A stretch of 64,000 bases of DNA from Tridacna crocea (Eukaryota; Mollusca; Bivalvia; Cardiida; Cardiidae): positions 66,987,277 to 67,051,276 of the forward strand of contig OX031056.1 of the NCBI GenBank assembly GCA_943736015.1, given 5' to 3'. The notes below the pieces were generated by a model. The model was not told where the DNA came from. It saw only the letters and a program-made list of their open reading frames with translations, and ran no database searches. Shown piece by piece: positions 20,791 to 32,171 of this stretch; positions within the stretch are counted from its first letter, which is position 1, and the number at the start of each line of letters is the position of its first letter. Made by a program: the position numbers and the translations under genes.

Positions 20791-20958
20791 TGCAATTTTT
20801 TCTGAAATTCTTTCCAGATCATCTGATACAATATTAGGTCCCAGAGACCAACAATTTTGCCACGAGAAAGAACTCCGATAAGGCTGACCATATTTAGTAC
20901 CCATCAACTCTGGCAGAAATACATGCTTTAACTGCGTTATCAAATCATCAGAAAGCAA
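20731..20958 (-). pseudogene. unidentified open segment, possible gene fragment
   Basis: On the minus strand a 75-residue frame reads protein-like (LSDDLITQLKHVFLPELMG, then SSFSWQNCWSLGPNIVSDDL). It stays open upstream to about 20980, where the 1-kb palindrome begins. Its last ~20 codons run into the family C end. It may be part of an autonomous family C gene or a host exon fragment cut by the palindrome. No family is recognised, and chance remains possible at this length. Confidence 0.3.
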
Positions 20959-20980
20959 TTTGGAAAACAGCGTAATGTCA

Positions 20981-21993
20981 AGCTATGTTACAACGCATTT
21001 TGCAATAAACTTGCAAAATGTAATAACTATTACAAAATGCGTTGTGATTTCATGAAATGTAATAAAATGTTATTAAACGCATTTTGTAATAAACTTGCAA
21101 AATGTAATAATCTTTGTTCCCTGGGCCCCAGTTCTAAGATGTTGAATAGAAGGACAGACTTCTTTTAACTTTAATAGATTAAGGTTTTGTCAAATGCTTA
21201 ATAACTTCTTTCACATTAAAACGCCTTGAACATTTATTTTCTTTCATTATCATGTATACTAGCTATGATCGAATGAAGAATATCTAATATCATCATTTAG
21301 AATTATTACAAAATACGTTGCAATTATATGAATTGTTATAAATGCTTTCACGGCGCATTTTGTAATAAACTTGCAATTTGTAACAATCTTTTATCCCAGA
21401 ACCCCACTTCTTAATTCTTTTTATCAATCAGTTTTTTTGTCTTTCTATCAAAAATTTTAGAAGTGGGGTCCAGGGATAACAGATTATTACAAATGGCAGG
21501 TTTTATAAACATTTATAGCAATTTATGCAATTACAACGCATTTTGTAATAATTCTAAATCATGACTGATAGTAGATTGTCTTGTTTTGAGCATACATGCA
21601 ACTACTTAATATGGTAATGAAAAAAAATCAGTGTGTGTAAATGTGATAAAAGTTTAGAAGTTTATGACAAATCCTTAATGGATCAAAGTCTCTGTCTTCA
21701 ATAAAAAAATTTAGAAATTGAAGTTAAAGGAAGTCTGTCCTCCTATTAAACATCTTAGAACTGGGGCCCAGGAAACAAAGATTGTTACATTTTGCAAGTT
21801 TAGTACAAAACACGTTGCATAACTTTTTATTATTTCATGTAATCACATGCATTTTGTAATACTTATTACATTTTGCAAGTTTATTACAAAACATGTTGCA
21901 TATTTTTAAAATTACTTTTCATGTAATCAGAACACATTTTGTAATACTTATTACATTTTGCAGGTTTATTACAAAATGTGTTGTAACAAAGCT
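20981..21993. mobile_element. ~1-kb fold-back (palindromic) element
   Basis: AGCTATGTTACAACGCATTTT at the left mirrors AAAATGTGTTGTAACAAAGCT at the right, and the match continues inward through CTGGGCCCCAGTTCTAAGATG / CATCTTAGAACTGGGGCCCAG to a centre near 21450. Each arm repeats TTGCAAAATGTAATAA and ACAAAATGCGTTG motifs several times. There is no open frame. Arms of nearly 500 bp with almost no loop suggest a fold-back transposon or an inverted duplication. Confidence 0.75.
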
Positions 21994-22430
21994 ATATCAC
22001 TTTTGCTTTGGCAGCTGGTTGGGAGCCATTTAGAGGCTAGTATTCTACTTAACAAACAGCCTGCGTTGTTTATGAGTAAATACTGGGCAGTGCTTAGACT
22101 AGTGTACATAACTTGTGTAGTATATAAATGGTTAAATAAAGAGTTCAAATATGTTGCTTTTTAGATAAGACTGGTATAAACATTTGACTAACCAAAATAC
22201 CTTTTGCATCATCAATGCCATCAACAGAATGTTGATTAAACATTGTTTGTTGACTTTGTTTGAATCAACAATAACAGAAGTGCATTATCTCAATAGGCCA
22301 TCAAATTAATTACGCAGCTACCTAATGATTGAAATGGTGTTTTGTTTCTGTGAGAAATAGTGCTTTTAGATTGTTAATGACTATGAGAGTCATTAGTAAA
22401 GGCCAACAAACACTGTTTGATGTACTGAAT
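21994..22430. other. non-coding stretch
   Basis: Nothing recognised apart from ordinary AT-rich sequence. Confidence 0.35.
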
Positions 22431-22433
22431 TTA

Positions 22434-22553
22434 ACCCTTCTGGTATAAATAGGGATTTAATTACAAATGCGGACTGTATAGGCCAAGATCAGACTGCTGG
22501 TTACCGGCATTTTCTCCTATATTCGTATTGTTTTTTAAAGCCGTCTTCTTTAA
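22434..22553. mobile_element. N-family left part fused to HP right part
   Basis: TTAACCCTTCTGGTATAAAT and GGCCAAGATCAGACTGC are N sequence. From 22497 it switches to the HP core (CTGGTTACCGGCATTTTCTCC). The fusion happens inside the two palindromes. Confidence 0.55.
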
Positions 22554-22775
22554 TCCTTTACCAAATGACAACATTCTAGACTTGTTGGAATTAAAGACAC
22601 TTGCAGACAACAAAATAAATGGAACTCAAAAATTGAAATTTGGTTTTGGAAGGGTAGAAAACATTCTGGGAAAAGGAGAAAAGTTTGGTTACCAGCATTT
22701 TCTCCTTTTCCCACAGTTTTCGAAACCCTTCTTTCTTCGGGATTGTGAAAACCATGCAGTCATGCCACAATTTAA
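22550..22775 (-). mobile_element. HP MITE
   Basis: TTAATCCTTTACCAAATGAC, core AAGGAGAAAAGTTTGGTTACC. The right arm is decayed but TTAA persists. Confidence 0.75.
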
Positions 22776-22813
22776 CAGTTCATAAGATTGCTATCATTGC
22801 TAAAGATTTTACT

Positions 22814-23033
22814 TTAACCCATTACCACACAATCCCTACTTTTGACAACCCAGAGAAAGAAGCCTAAAGAAAACATTATGGAAAAAGGAGAAAATGCTGG
22901 TAACCAGCATTTTCTCCTTTTCCCACAGTGTTTTCTACTCTTCACAAAACCAATTTCAAGTTTTCATTCACTTTTATTTTGTTGCCTGCAGATCTGGACA
23001 AGCCTAAAATATTGTCGTTTGGTAATGAGTTCA
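22814..23033 (+). mobile_element. HP MITE
   Basis: TTAACCCATTACCACACAAT, intact core, Y arm ending GTCGTTTGGTAATGAGTTCAA. The right TTAA carries a one-base insertion. Confidence 0.88.
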
Positions 23034-23204
23034 AGGAAGACTGGTGATGAACTTTCTAAAGGATACCAAGACAGCAGGATTGGTAGCCTTGGAACATTTT
23101 TTGACATAGTTATACCCCTTTTTTGATGCAGGTTTTCACTTAAACTCAAAATATTTCTAAAAGGATTACTACAGAGCATAGGCACATGCATTTGGTACTC
23201 TTGT

Positions 23205-23523
23205 TTAACTCGTTACCAAAGGACAATACTCTACGCTTGTCAAAATTGAAAGTATGTTGCAGAGGACAAAATAAAACTTGCTGAAAATTTGAAATTCATT
23301 TTTTTGAAGAGTAGAAAACCTTGTGGGAAAAGGAGAAAATGCTGGCAGCCAATGTTAATGCTTTCAATCTGCTCAAAAATCAAGATTTATTTCCAGCTGG
23401 GTAGAAAACATCGAGGGAAAAGGAGAAAATGCTGGTTACCAGCATTTTCTCCTTTTCCCACAATGTTTTCAAAAGGCTTCTGTCTCAGGGTCGTAAAAAC
23501 CAGGGATTGTTTGGGAAAGGTTC
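23205..23523 (-). mobile_element. two HP copies joined, first one broken in the core
   Basis: The first copy runs from TTAACTCGTTACCAAAGGAC to half of the core (GAGAAAATGCTGGCAGCC). The second begins inside its own Y arm (AATGCTTTCAATCTGCTC), has a full core at about 23404-23470 and ends GGGATTGTTTGGGAAAGG. Confidence 0.75.
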
Positions 23524-23577
23524 AAGATGCTCTAAGCTTGGACAAGCCCAACATTTTGTTGTCTGGTAAAGGAGTAC

Positions 23578-23803
23578 ATTATTTTCCAAACAACAACATT
23601 TTACACTCCTTGGCATTGACAGCTTTTGCAGATGGCAAATTGAAGGTATTTCAAATTGTGAAACTTGTCCATGAAAAGGTAGAAAACATTGTGGAAAAAG
23701 GAGGAAATGCTGATTACCAGCATTTTCTCCATTTCCCACATTGTTTTTAAAAGGTAAAATTTTCAGGGTTGTTAAAATTGATAATGTGGTTACAAAGAGT
23801 TAA
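23578..23803 (-). mobile_element. HP MITE, diverged
   Basis: TTTTCCAAACAACAACATTTTAC to GGTTACAAAGAGTTAA with core GGAGGAAATGCTGATTACCAGC. A bare Y-arm end (CATTTTGTTGTCTGGTAAAG) sits just upstream at 23524-23572. Confidence 0.7.
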
Positions 23804-23929
23804 TCTAAAGTCTGAGGATCAAAGCTTTTGACAAACCTGTGTTGTCTCAGTCACTGGATGACGTGAACTTGACTCTTCAGTCAGTAACAAAGTTCCAAAC
23901 TCATCCATTTTGTTAAAGTTTTTGCACAC

Positions 23930-24105
23930 AATGAAACAAATGCTGTGTGAATTGCGTTTTTTGTTGTCGAAGGACAGATATAATTTTTTGGAGAGAAATG
24001 AAAATCATGGAGACTAGAATTTTCTTCTTTTTTTCCCAGCATTTTATTCTGAAGTCTTGTTCTCCAGGGTTGTAAAAATATGGGATTGTTCGGAAAAGGA
24101 TTTTA
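23930..24105 (-). mobile_element. HP remnant
   Basis: Relics of core and X arm (GTTCTCCAGGGTTGTAAAAA, GGGATTGTTCGGAAAAGG). No clean ends. Confidence 0.45.
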
Positions 24106-24841
24106 ACAGGAAATTAAAGTTATATTACATTTCCTAGTTCCCCTACTCCACAACCTGACGTCATAAGTCACACACGTCAGTGACTCTACGACAGTTCTTT
24201 GGCCACAACAAACTTCTGTGGAAAATGGAAAACAATGAAAGCCTCTATTTAATTTCAGTTGATTAAATGAGGGTGACATACTGCAGTTTACTCTCGATAA
24301 AGGTTTTATGGCTTGGTATAAAAGCTTCATTAATCAAATGTGGCTAGAGTTGAATGGATAACAATATTTCAAAACAGACAAGTGACTTTGTATGTGTGGT
24401 TCTGTTTTTACTCGGCTTCTAAACTGGTTCAAGGCCATGGTTGTGAATGTGTAGATTAAGATCAGACTGCACAATTTGTGCAGTCTGATCTTGGATCTAC
24501 ACTGCTTGATACAGTGAGATTTTTATGGCTAAAAGAACTTCCACATATTTGAAGTTAAGTTGTTAACGTAGGCTGGAAATTTTTGGTGCAATTTATTTAG
24601 CGTGCTTTTGGTTTGGCTTGATCTGTTTTATAAATCATACTTCACTATAATCATTGTTTGAATCACTGTATTCTGACAAAACTTAATTTTTGAATGTGTT
24701 GATCTTAGATTACCTGGGACTGTTATTTTTATACAAGACATTTGTTTTAATTGGCAGTTTAGATCAAAACCAGACTACATTATTTTGGTCTTTAATTTAG
24801 GCAGTCCACTTTAGGGGGGAGTACTGTGACCAAAACAATTC
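24106..24841. other. non-coding stretch with CRE-like site and best N palindrome
   Basis: TGACGTCATAAGTCACACACGTCA near 24157 holds a CRE/AP-1-like cluster, and TATAAAAG occurs at about 24317, but no exon follows. 24451-24502 is the best N palindrome: GTAGATTAAGATCAGACTGC paired with GCAGTCTGATCTTGGATCTAC. Confidence 0.45.
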
Positions 24842-24980
24842 TTTGTTTTCACACTTTAATTCATAATCCTGTCTTTTTAACGATTCAGAGAAAGAAGACC
24901 CTTCAAAACATTGTGGAAAAAGGAGATCATGCTGGTTACAAGTATTTTCTATTTTTCCTTAAATGTTTTCTATCCTTTAA
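24842..24980 (+). mobile_element. HP MITE, Y arm missing
   Basis: CAGAGAAAGAAGACCCTTC, CATTGTGGAAAAAGGAGATC, then the core to TTTTCTATCC, ending at the TTAA that starts the next copy. The Y arm is absent. Confidence 0.6.
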
Positions 24981-25205
24981 CCCTTTGCTAAACAACAAAA
25001 TTTTAGACTGGTACAAAATGAAAGCACTTGCAGACGACAACATTAACATTACTCAAAAAATTAGATTTGTTTCCGCTGTGGTAGAAAACATTGTGGGAAA
25101 CAGAGAAAATGCTGGTTGCCAGCATTTTCTCCTCTTCCCACAATGTTTTCAAAAGGCTTCTATCGCGGGGTCGTAAAAACCAGGGATTGTTTGGTAAAGA
25201 GTTAA
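24977..25205 (-). mobile_element. HP MITE
   Basis: TTAACCCTTTGCTAAACAAC to GGGATTGTTTGGTAAAGAGTTAA. The core is nearly perfect. Confidence 0.9.
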
Positions 25206-26599
25206 AGGGTAATTTTCACCATGGAGCCACATGTTTCATTTTCAAAGGCTATGGATTTTTGGATGTATGTTGCATTTTTGTTGTATGGTAAAAGTTAAAT
25301 AACTGAGCAGTTGTGACTGGTTTTACTTGGCTCCGAGTATGAGGATTCCTACCCAAGTTCATTATACTCTAAGGAGAATTGATCGAAAAATTTATATTGT
25401 AAATGCATTTCAGAATATTGTGACAACATTTTTGATTGCATGACTAGTACTTTTGGGCTGCTATTTTTGTTTGTTTTGTTGATTTATAGCAGATTAAAAT
25501 GCACAATTTACTACAAATAAGTAAGTCAGATAGCAATCTGGTTTTCCTGCATTTACCAAAAGGAGTATGGTAAATAAAACAGCAATTCAGCTTCCTTGTT
25601 AGTGCTTTTCTTGAGACACTTGTTAGCAAGAAAATGCTCATTTAACCCTCTCTGCTATACAACAAACAAACAGGCTCTTTCAGAATGATATAGATCAGTT
25701 TCAGACTGCACAGAAGGGGCAGCTTGATCTTGAATCTCTAATATCCCCGTATTACATCAAGCTGATTTATTTATGATCAGGAAATTTTCCTCAGTTTCAC
25801 TTTATTGTACATTTTGGTTGTTGAAAGGAATAAGTATATATTTTTGGCAGTGGAAGAGTTATGGCTTCCTTGAAACAACAAGTGTGCTCTAACAGCATTG
25901 GAAATTGGATTATTGAGTCCTGTGATTTCTGGTGGTGCTATAAAATGATGTCCGATTGTTCTCATATATTATGAAGAGATTGCACTGAGGTGTGTGTACA
26001 CTGTTATACAGAATTGCAAATGTGATATGTATTAATGCCTTTGTACAATCTTAAAGTATATCTTTTGGAATGTTTACATGCAGAAGAAAATGCTTTATAC
26101 ATTCAGTGGTGTTGGTGCATTAATTTTTCAACATAAGAGTTTAGGTTTACTTTTCCAAGAAAATGATGTCATCTTTATTGACAATTAGTATTTGATATGA
26201 TAAATGCTAGCTTATATGCAAGGGATACTGGTAATATTAAAGATTAATTCTACAGATAACGGAACATTGTGGACAGTATTTAGGTCAGATCAGACTATAC
26301 ATCAGGTTTCAAATCAATCTAAACCTACATTGTCCACTTTTATCTTAGATAGTACTACCAAAGCCTACACAGTGCCATATTTCAAACTTCACTATAGACT
26401 GAAAAGATCTTTATACATACTTAGCATAATTATAATAACTAAATGAATTTGGAACTTTATATATCTTTTGGAACAAAACTGAACAAGTTTATAAACTTCA
26501 AACTGGATGATATGCTGTAAGTAGCAGGCCAGCACACATGTGAACTAAAGACAAAATATTCATACGGAAAGGATAGAAGAAGAAAACAGTTAAGGAAGT
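25206..26599. other. non-coding stretch with two N-family copies
   Basis: N cores at 25690-25738 and 26283-26335; the first follows TTAACCCTCTCTGC at 25643. Otherwise no recognised feature and no exon. Confidence 0.45.
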
Positions 26600-27310
26600 G
26601 AGCAAATTTATCAATTATTATATACTTTGATATTGTCCCCATGTGCTTGCACTGGAGTATGCAAAACTTTTTCCATATTGCACACTTTCATTTTACATAG
26701 TTTAAAGCTTTTTTCATGTGCGTTGCTAAGTTAGGAACTATGTTAAAATTTGCCATTTCTCTAAAAATAGAAATATCAGCTGCCGCCATTATAAAAAAAA
26801 TTCAGTGTCAGACATCAAGATTTACAAACTTTTCAAAGCATTTTCTGTAAACAGAATACATGCTTCCTGACTATCAGTGACTACAAAGGTATGAAAAATT
26901 TGTCTATCGAACATGTTTATCAACGATGCAGTTAATAAGCGATGAAAAAAGATCCTCGGTTGCCATTTTGTTCATATACATACCATCAGCAATGGTGACA
27001 TCATCAAAAGTCAAAACTGAAAATTCTGCGAAAGCACAGTAGGGCAACGAAATAAATTTATCCTTGATTTTTGGATGAATAACCATGTTTTTAAAAAGAT
27101 ATATCCACAAATTTGATGAAAATGTTGTTAAATCACATGGAAATTACATATCTATACAATATCAAAGTATGTAATAAAAAGATTATTGCACTTGTATGGG
27201 AATATATTGTGTTGAACTCATTCTGTTGGTGTAGTTGCCCTCGCAAGCTCTCGCAACTTTACCAGAAGAACTTGTTCAACACAATATATGCTCGTATAAG
27301 TGCAATAACC
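26600..27310 (+). repeat. family M repeat, copy 1, hairpin at the end
   Basis: About 700 bp matching 34550-35260 in the same orientation. Shared blocks include GATCCTCGGTTGCCAT, GGTGACATCATCAAAAGT and GAAAATTCTGCGAAAGCACAG. It closes with a 35-bp-arm hairpin (27183-27217 with 27274-27308; TTATTGCACTTGTATGGGAA). Terminal sequences and target duplication are not resolved, so this is either a transposon family or a segmental duplication. Confidence 0.65.
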
Positions 27311-27451
27311 TTTAATACTCAATAGAACATACTAATATACAGTCATATTCTAGATATTTTAAGTCTAGAAACTAACATAATATCAATATAAGTCTTGTGT
27401 AAGGTGATAAAAATTGTGATTGGTGCTGTTTGTGTCTTCAAATTTATATAA

Positions 27452-27561
27452 ATGAACCCGACCACAATGCGTTTTCGGACAGCTTGCCGTGTGATAACTT
27501 ACATCCTGGGTATTTTCAAAAAACAACGAAGTCGTGGAAAGACAATTCCAAAATTTAAAAG
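27452..27561 (+). CDS. candidate alternative first coding exon 2
   Basis: ATG opens 36 codons beginning MNPTTMRFRTACRVITYILG and continuing with a basic stretch that includes KKQRSRGK. The frame runs to TTTAAAAG|GTAAGTTT, a near-consensus donor, and ends two bases into a codon. That is the same phase as the exon at 5909 and complements the one-base start of 58366 (junction codon AGT, Ser). The short hydrophobic stretch VITYILGIF flanked by arginine and lysine could be a membrane-associating or amphipathic N-terminus; this is inference. TTTATATAAATG overlaps the start codon, and no clear promoter is defined. The family is unknown. Confidence 0.55.
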
Positions 27562-27696
27562 GTAAGTTTTTACATGTGTTACAGGGGTCATGCAAGGAAA
27601 CGGAACATATTGCTCTTTTGACTTTTTTTTTCTACATAGCTTTCCAAAAACAACAATGAAAAGATTTGGATGAAAGAGAAAAATTTTAATTTTAAG

Positions 27697-27913
27697 GTGT
27701 TACAAAGCAATCCAGACTTGGCATTCACCCTGATCAAAGAAGCATTTGGAAGCTGTTGTGGAAAAAAACAACAGCTTTTCCTCCTTTCCTCCCAGTGCTT
27801 TTTACTGTTGCTGAAACAGATTCATTCATTTTAAGCCCTTATTGATTTGTCAGGTGCAAAATTAATGCGTTGATTTTCGCTCGTCTAAAATTTGGTCATT
27901 TGGTAAAGATTTA
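27697..27913 (+). mobile_element. decayed HP MITE
   Basis: AGCAATCCAGACTTGGCATTC, a disrupted core with GGAAGCTGTTGTGG, and a Y arm ending TTTGGTCATTTGGTAAAGATTTA. Confidence 0.65.
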
Positions 27914-28138
27914 GCTCTTTACCACACAATCCCGACTTTTGAAGACATTGAGAAAGAAGACTTTTGAAAAAAATGAGGAAAAAGAAGAAAATGCTGGTAA
28001 CCAGCATTTTCTCCTTTTCCCAGAATTTTTTGTACCCTTCCCGAAAGGAATTTCAATTTTTCAGTCACATCTATTTTGTCGTCTGCAAATTCTTTAATTT
28101 CGACAAGTCTTAAATTTTGTCGTTTGGTAAAGAGTTAA
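27910..28138 (+). mobile_element. HP MITE
   Basis: CTCTTTACCACACAATCCCG to TTGTCGTTTGGTAAAGAGTTAA with an ATGCTGG-type core. Confidence 0.85.
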
Positions 28139-29089
28139 GAAAAATTCGTCACAAATAAGAATGACAAAAAAAAAGAGAATAACAACTATTGCAGCAGTTT
28201 TAAGTTTCAAAAATGTTCAATATAGGGTTGAGTGCAGATTTTTGTGTTTTCATCGAGATATAAAATGCAATTGCCTTATTACATGGCAAATAAAGCCTAA
28301 AGGGCGGTGTCGCAGTGCTCTGTTAATTTTACAATATTTTGGTTTTCCAGTTCTAGGCGTGTTTCTAATATCGTCCCTATCATGCCAACATTTCTAAAAT
28401 CTTTAACACAGTGTATTTACTTCTTTTGGGCCTTTCTCCAACAGTTCTTTCACTATATACATTCCATCAAATCCACGATGACTTTTTTCTGGTTTATAGT
28501 CATCTAGATTCCATCATCTTTTTGCAATAAAAAAGTTTAAGAGTAACTCCGTGATGAAACGAATCAACTTCATTTATGCAAGAGTGATTTTTTCATTTAC
28601 ACAGTGCACTAAATTTAACTCGGTGACCTTGGCTTCGTAGAAATCGATCGCTGACGTATTGAATGATGTAACTGATGACATCGACCATTCATACTCTCCA
28701 TTCACTGTTGGCATAGTGTATCTTTTATTTTAGGTGCAAATAAAGATAAACACGCATCATTTTGTCAAGGTTTATTCGGTAGTTTCCTCTTTGCAAGTTT
28801 TTTAAAGAAAAAGAAATCGATCATTCTGCATTTGTCTGATTCAGCAATGGAACTCTAAATATAGCCCATAAACAGTTTGCATGAAATCTAAAATTAGATA
28901 CTACACAACAATTTGGAAAAACCGAAAGTAGTGCTATTGCGTTCATCGAAAAATAACATGCAGGTTTTTTCATCACATGACCCGATTCTGACCAATCAAA
29001 AAAACGATTTTACACCATGAGTGCAATTATTTGTGTATGAAACTGACAAATAATGTTATTGTTAATATTGAAAATAAATGGTCACACCA
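28139..29089. other. non-repetitive stretch
   Basis: None of the main repeat families is present. Some GC-bearing patches (AGGGCGGTGTCGCAGTG, ATCGATCGCTGACG), but no splice-bounded frame could be supported. Confidence 0.35.
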
Positions 29090-29260
29090 TATAAAACTAG
29101 GCTTTCATTATGCCCCTTAGGAGGAAGTCTTTTGAAAACTGGAATCCAAAAAATTAATCGGCATTTTGTCCTTTTCTTTCTGCGTTTTCTACCCAAATAC
29201 AAAATGTATTGTTTAGATTTTTGTCTTAATTTTTGTTGCTTGGTACAGAGATAACCCCAT
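29090..29260 (+). mobile_element. HP remnant
   Basis: TAGGAGGAAGTCTTTTGAAAAC, a broken core, and GTTGCTTGGTACAGAGATAA. Confidence 0.45.
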
Positions 29261-29359
29261 TTCCTAAACAAGTAAAATGAAACTTTAAAGCAGATTGTAA
29301 AACCCCAAATTTTGCATTCTCAAAAGCATTTTTATGGTAGAAAAAATTTCCTGATTGTA

Positions 29360-29410
29360 CAGATCATCGATTAGACTACATGGTCTGTGTAGTCTGATCT
29401 TGATCTTTAC
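29360..29410. repeat. N-family palindrome core
   Basis: GATCATCGATTAGACTACAT paired with GTGTAGTCTGATCTTGATC. A second, one-sided N fragment (GTGCAGTCTGATC) lies near 29872. Confidence 0.5.
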
Positions 29411-29729
29411 TGTCAGAAAAAGGTCAGTGAGTTGTGCTTAGCAGCCGACTTAAAGGATTACATAACTTTAGCTGTCTTGCAGAGAGAATTTGCTACCTTT
29501 TGCCAGTATGTTTTGTGTTGCTTTGATGCATGTGGACTATCCATTTTTCACTAGTTTATAGCAGAATTGTCTGCTTGCAGATTGTAATGGCAGATAATGA
29601 GCCATAAGTTGAAGCCATGGATAAGCTGAATCAGGATTTTGTTAAGTAACTTGTGCAATAAAAGTGCCCACTATATCCTGTATAAACACTTAAACCTGGA
29701 AACAGTTCTTCAAGAAAATGTTCAAGGTG

Positions 29730-29850
29730 TTAAATCTTATACCAGGCAATCCTGAATTTTTAACAACCCCAAGGAATTCTTTTCAAAATGTGGTAAGAAA
29801 TGGATAAAATGCTGGATCATTGTTTTTTTTACCAAATCAAAATCGGCAGA
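29730..29850 (+). mobile_element. HP MITE, truncated in the core
   Basis: TTAAATCTTATACCAGGCAATC to GGATAAAATGCTGG, then unrelated sequence. Confidence 0.55.
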
Positions 29851-30078
29851 AAGGTCAATTATGGGTGCTTGTGCAGTCTGATCTTTCTCTACACTCACAG
29901 GTGCTTTGTTAATGCATTCTGTCATGTTTATCTGATACAAATCTAATATACCTAACAAACTCTATTCTTGTTATAGTAAAGAATTCAAATTTAGCAGGGA
30001 AAGGGTTGGAATAGTCAACTGCAAATTTATGGACAAATTTGTATGTCCAGAGATAAATGTTGACTGTGTTTCATTTTC

Positions 30079-30308
30079 TTTAACCCTTTCCCAAACAATC
30101 CCTGGTTTTTATGGGTCTGGAATAGTAGCCCTTTGAAAACATTGTGGGAAAAGGAGAAAATGCTGGTAACCAGCATTTTCTCCTTTTCCCACAATGTTTT
30201 CTACCCCATCATAGACAGAAATAATTTTTTCAGCAAGAGTTGAATTGTCGTCTGCAAATGCTTTCAATATGGTCTATTCAAAAAGTTTGTCGTTTGGGAA
30301 AGGGTTAA
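30079..30308 (+). mobile_element. HP MITE, CCCAAACAATC subfamily
   Basis: TTAACCCTTTCCCAAACAAT to GTCGTTTGGGAAAGGGTTAA with an unbroken core. Among the best-preserved copies in the window. Confidence 0.92.
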
Positions 30309-30473
30309 AACGGTTTTCAACATCCATTATGTATTTGAGCCATGCTCTGTGAAAAGGGGGCTTAACATACTTGCGAAAAGTATCGACCAAGTGCAGTCCA
30401 GGCTGATGTTGGCCAAAACTTTTTGCTGGTGGTCAGTTTTCTGTATTTCAAGGGATAGTCTACCTCTTGATGA

Positions 30474-30640
30474 ACTCTTTACCAAATGACAGTATTTTAG
30501 GCTTGTCCAAAACAAAACCATTTGCAGACGACAAAATAAAAGTAACTGAAAATACAAAATTTGTTTTGTGAAGAATAGAAAACATTGTTGGAAATTTTTT
30601 ATCCCAAATTAGCAAGGATGTTTTTAAATACCTCTATGGC
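30474..30640 (-). mobile_element. HP MITE, core largely deleted
   Basis: CTCTTTACCAAATGACAGTATTTTAGG and GCAGACGACAAAATAAAAGT Y-arm blocks, then AACATTGTTGGAAATTTTTT in place of the hairpin. Confidence 0.6.
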
Positions 30641-31240
30641 TATTCTTAGCGAAATCAAATGCCAAGGGAGGTAAGCAATAATTCATACAAAGCAGGACTT
30701 TCCTTGGGTTATTTGACTTTAGTCCATAGAATGCTTTTCAGAATGTCTCTTTCATACTGAGTGCAATTACATTTGACAAATTTGACGAAACTGATGGGAT
30801 TTCTAGTTGAGAGTAAAAAATATGGCGGGTATTAAAGAGGTTGTTTATCTTTTTCTTCTTTTCCCACAGTTTTTTTTCACGAGCTTTCATTTTCAAGTTA
30901 GATTCAATGTTTGATGATAGATTAAAAAGCCTTTCGGCTTGGCTCTATAAATTATTTGCTTTTGTGCCAGTGTACATTAAATGAGGCTGCAGAGAGTTCA
31001 TAATCTGATCTTGTCCCTTAGTGCACATTTTACAAATATAGTTGCTTTTGCAATTAGTGTGGGTCAAGATCAGACTAGAAAACAGAGACTGGTCTCTGAT
31101 CTACACTGTCAGTTAGGCTATAGAGTACAACCATCCTAATGTTACAACTATTCTGCTTGTATTTCTTAATTAAAGTTATACTGGTGGCTCAAAGTAAACA
31201 GTGGGATGTTAAAATGCATCTAAATCCAATTCATACTGTT
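30641..31240. other. non-coding stretch with N core
   Basis: N palindrome at 31061-31110 (GGTCAAGATCAGACTAG / CTCTGATCTACACTGTC). A faint HP relic near 30840-30900. No exon. Confidence 0.4.
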
Positions 31241-31561
31241 TGAACCCATTACCAAACAATCCCTGGTTTTTACAACCTTGAGATAGAAGCCTTTTGAAAA
31301 CATGGTGGGAAAAGGAGAAAATGCTGGTAACCAGCATTTTCTCCTTTTCCCACCATGTTTTCTACCCTTCACAAAACAAATTTCAAATTTTCAGTCACTT
31401 TCATTTTGTCGTCTGCAAATGCTTTGAATTTGGACAAGTCTATAACATTGTCATTTGGTTATGAAACAAATTTCAGTTTTAGAGTTTCGTTTATTTTGTG
31501 GTCTGCAGGTGCTCTCAATTTGGATCTGTCTAAAACATTTTGTCGTTTGGTAAAGGGTTAA
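31241..31561 (+). mobile_element. HP MITE with duplicated Y arm
   Basis: A full copy (ATTACCAAACAATCCCTGG, perfect core, Y arm to about 31460) is followed at once by a second Y arm (ACAAATTTCAGTTTTAGAG ... GTCGTTTGGTAAAGGGTTAA). Confidence 0.8.
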
Positions 31562-31620
31562 AGCGTGAAAATTTTGGTGAAGATGACAAGCTGTATTTGT
31601 ATGGTAAATCTGCATATCAG

Positions 31621-31995
31621 CATCTTCGTGAGCAGTTTACGATCACTACGTGGATCTTACCTTGGCTGATTGAGCCCGATTTCGAGATTCCTGCGATGCG
31701 CCCTCTATTGGATGTTGGTTATTACCCCCCTTTACATCATATTTCTAAAAGCAAATGAAATATCGTTTTACAAGCCCCTTACGAATACACATGAAGCGAC
31801 AAGCACATCCACATTCGAAAGGTAGTGACCTTGTTCTATTTGTATCAAAGACGAAATGCTATAAGCGATTTCATTCATTGCAGCTAAAGCTGGCTGCATC
31901 CAATGAAAAGGCGTATCGAGTGAATGTAAAAATCAAGCTCGATTCGCCAAGGGTAGAGTTGCATAGTGAATTGTCAGCCTTGGCTTGCGAAGATG
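31621..31995 (+). mobile_element. Mutator-like MITE, type F2
   Basis: CATCTTCGTGAGC at the left, GGCTTGCGAAGATG at the right, and the perfect 9-bp duplication GCATATCAG at 31612-31620 and 31996-32004. It is the shortest of the three F2 copies, lacking a ~27-bp internal piece that the 57219 copy keeps. Confidence 0.9.
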
Positions 31996-32171
31996 GCATA
32001 TCAGTAATTAGAGGACAAATAAATTTCAAAAGCTGGTAAAAATTCAACAAAAGATAGAGAGACCCAAACTTCTACCTAGTTTTAAACTTTATTTTACTGC
32101 CAGCCACTTGAGGGGACTGTACAATAACAGATTGTCTTCTTCATGATGAAGATGAAAAGTCAGATTGTATA

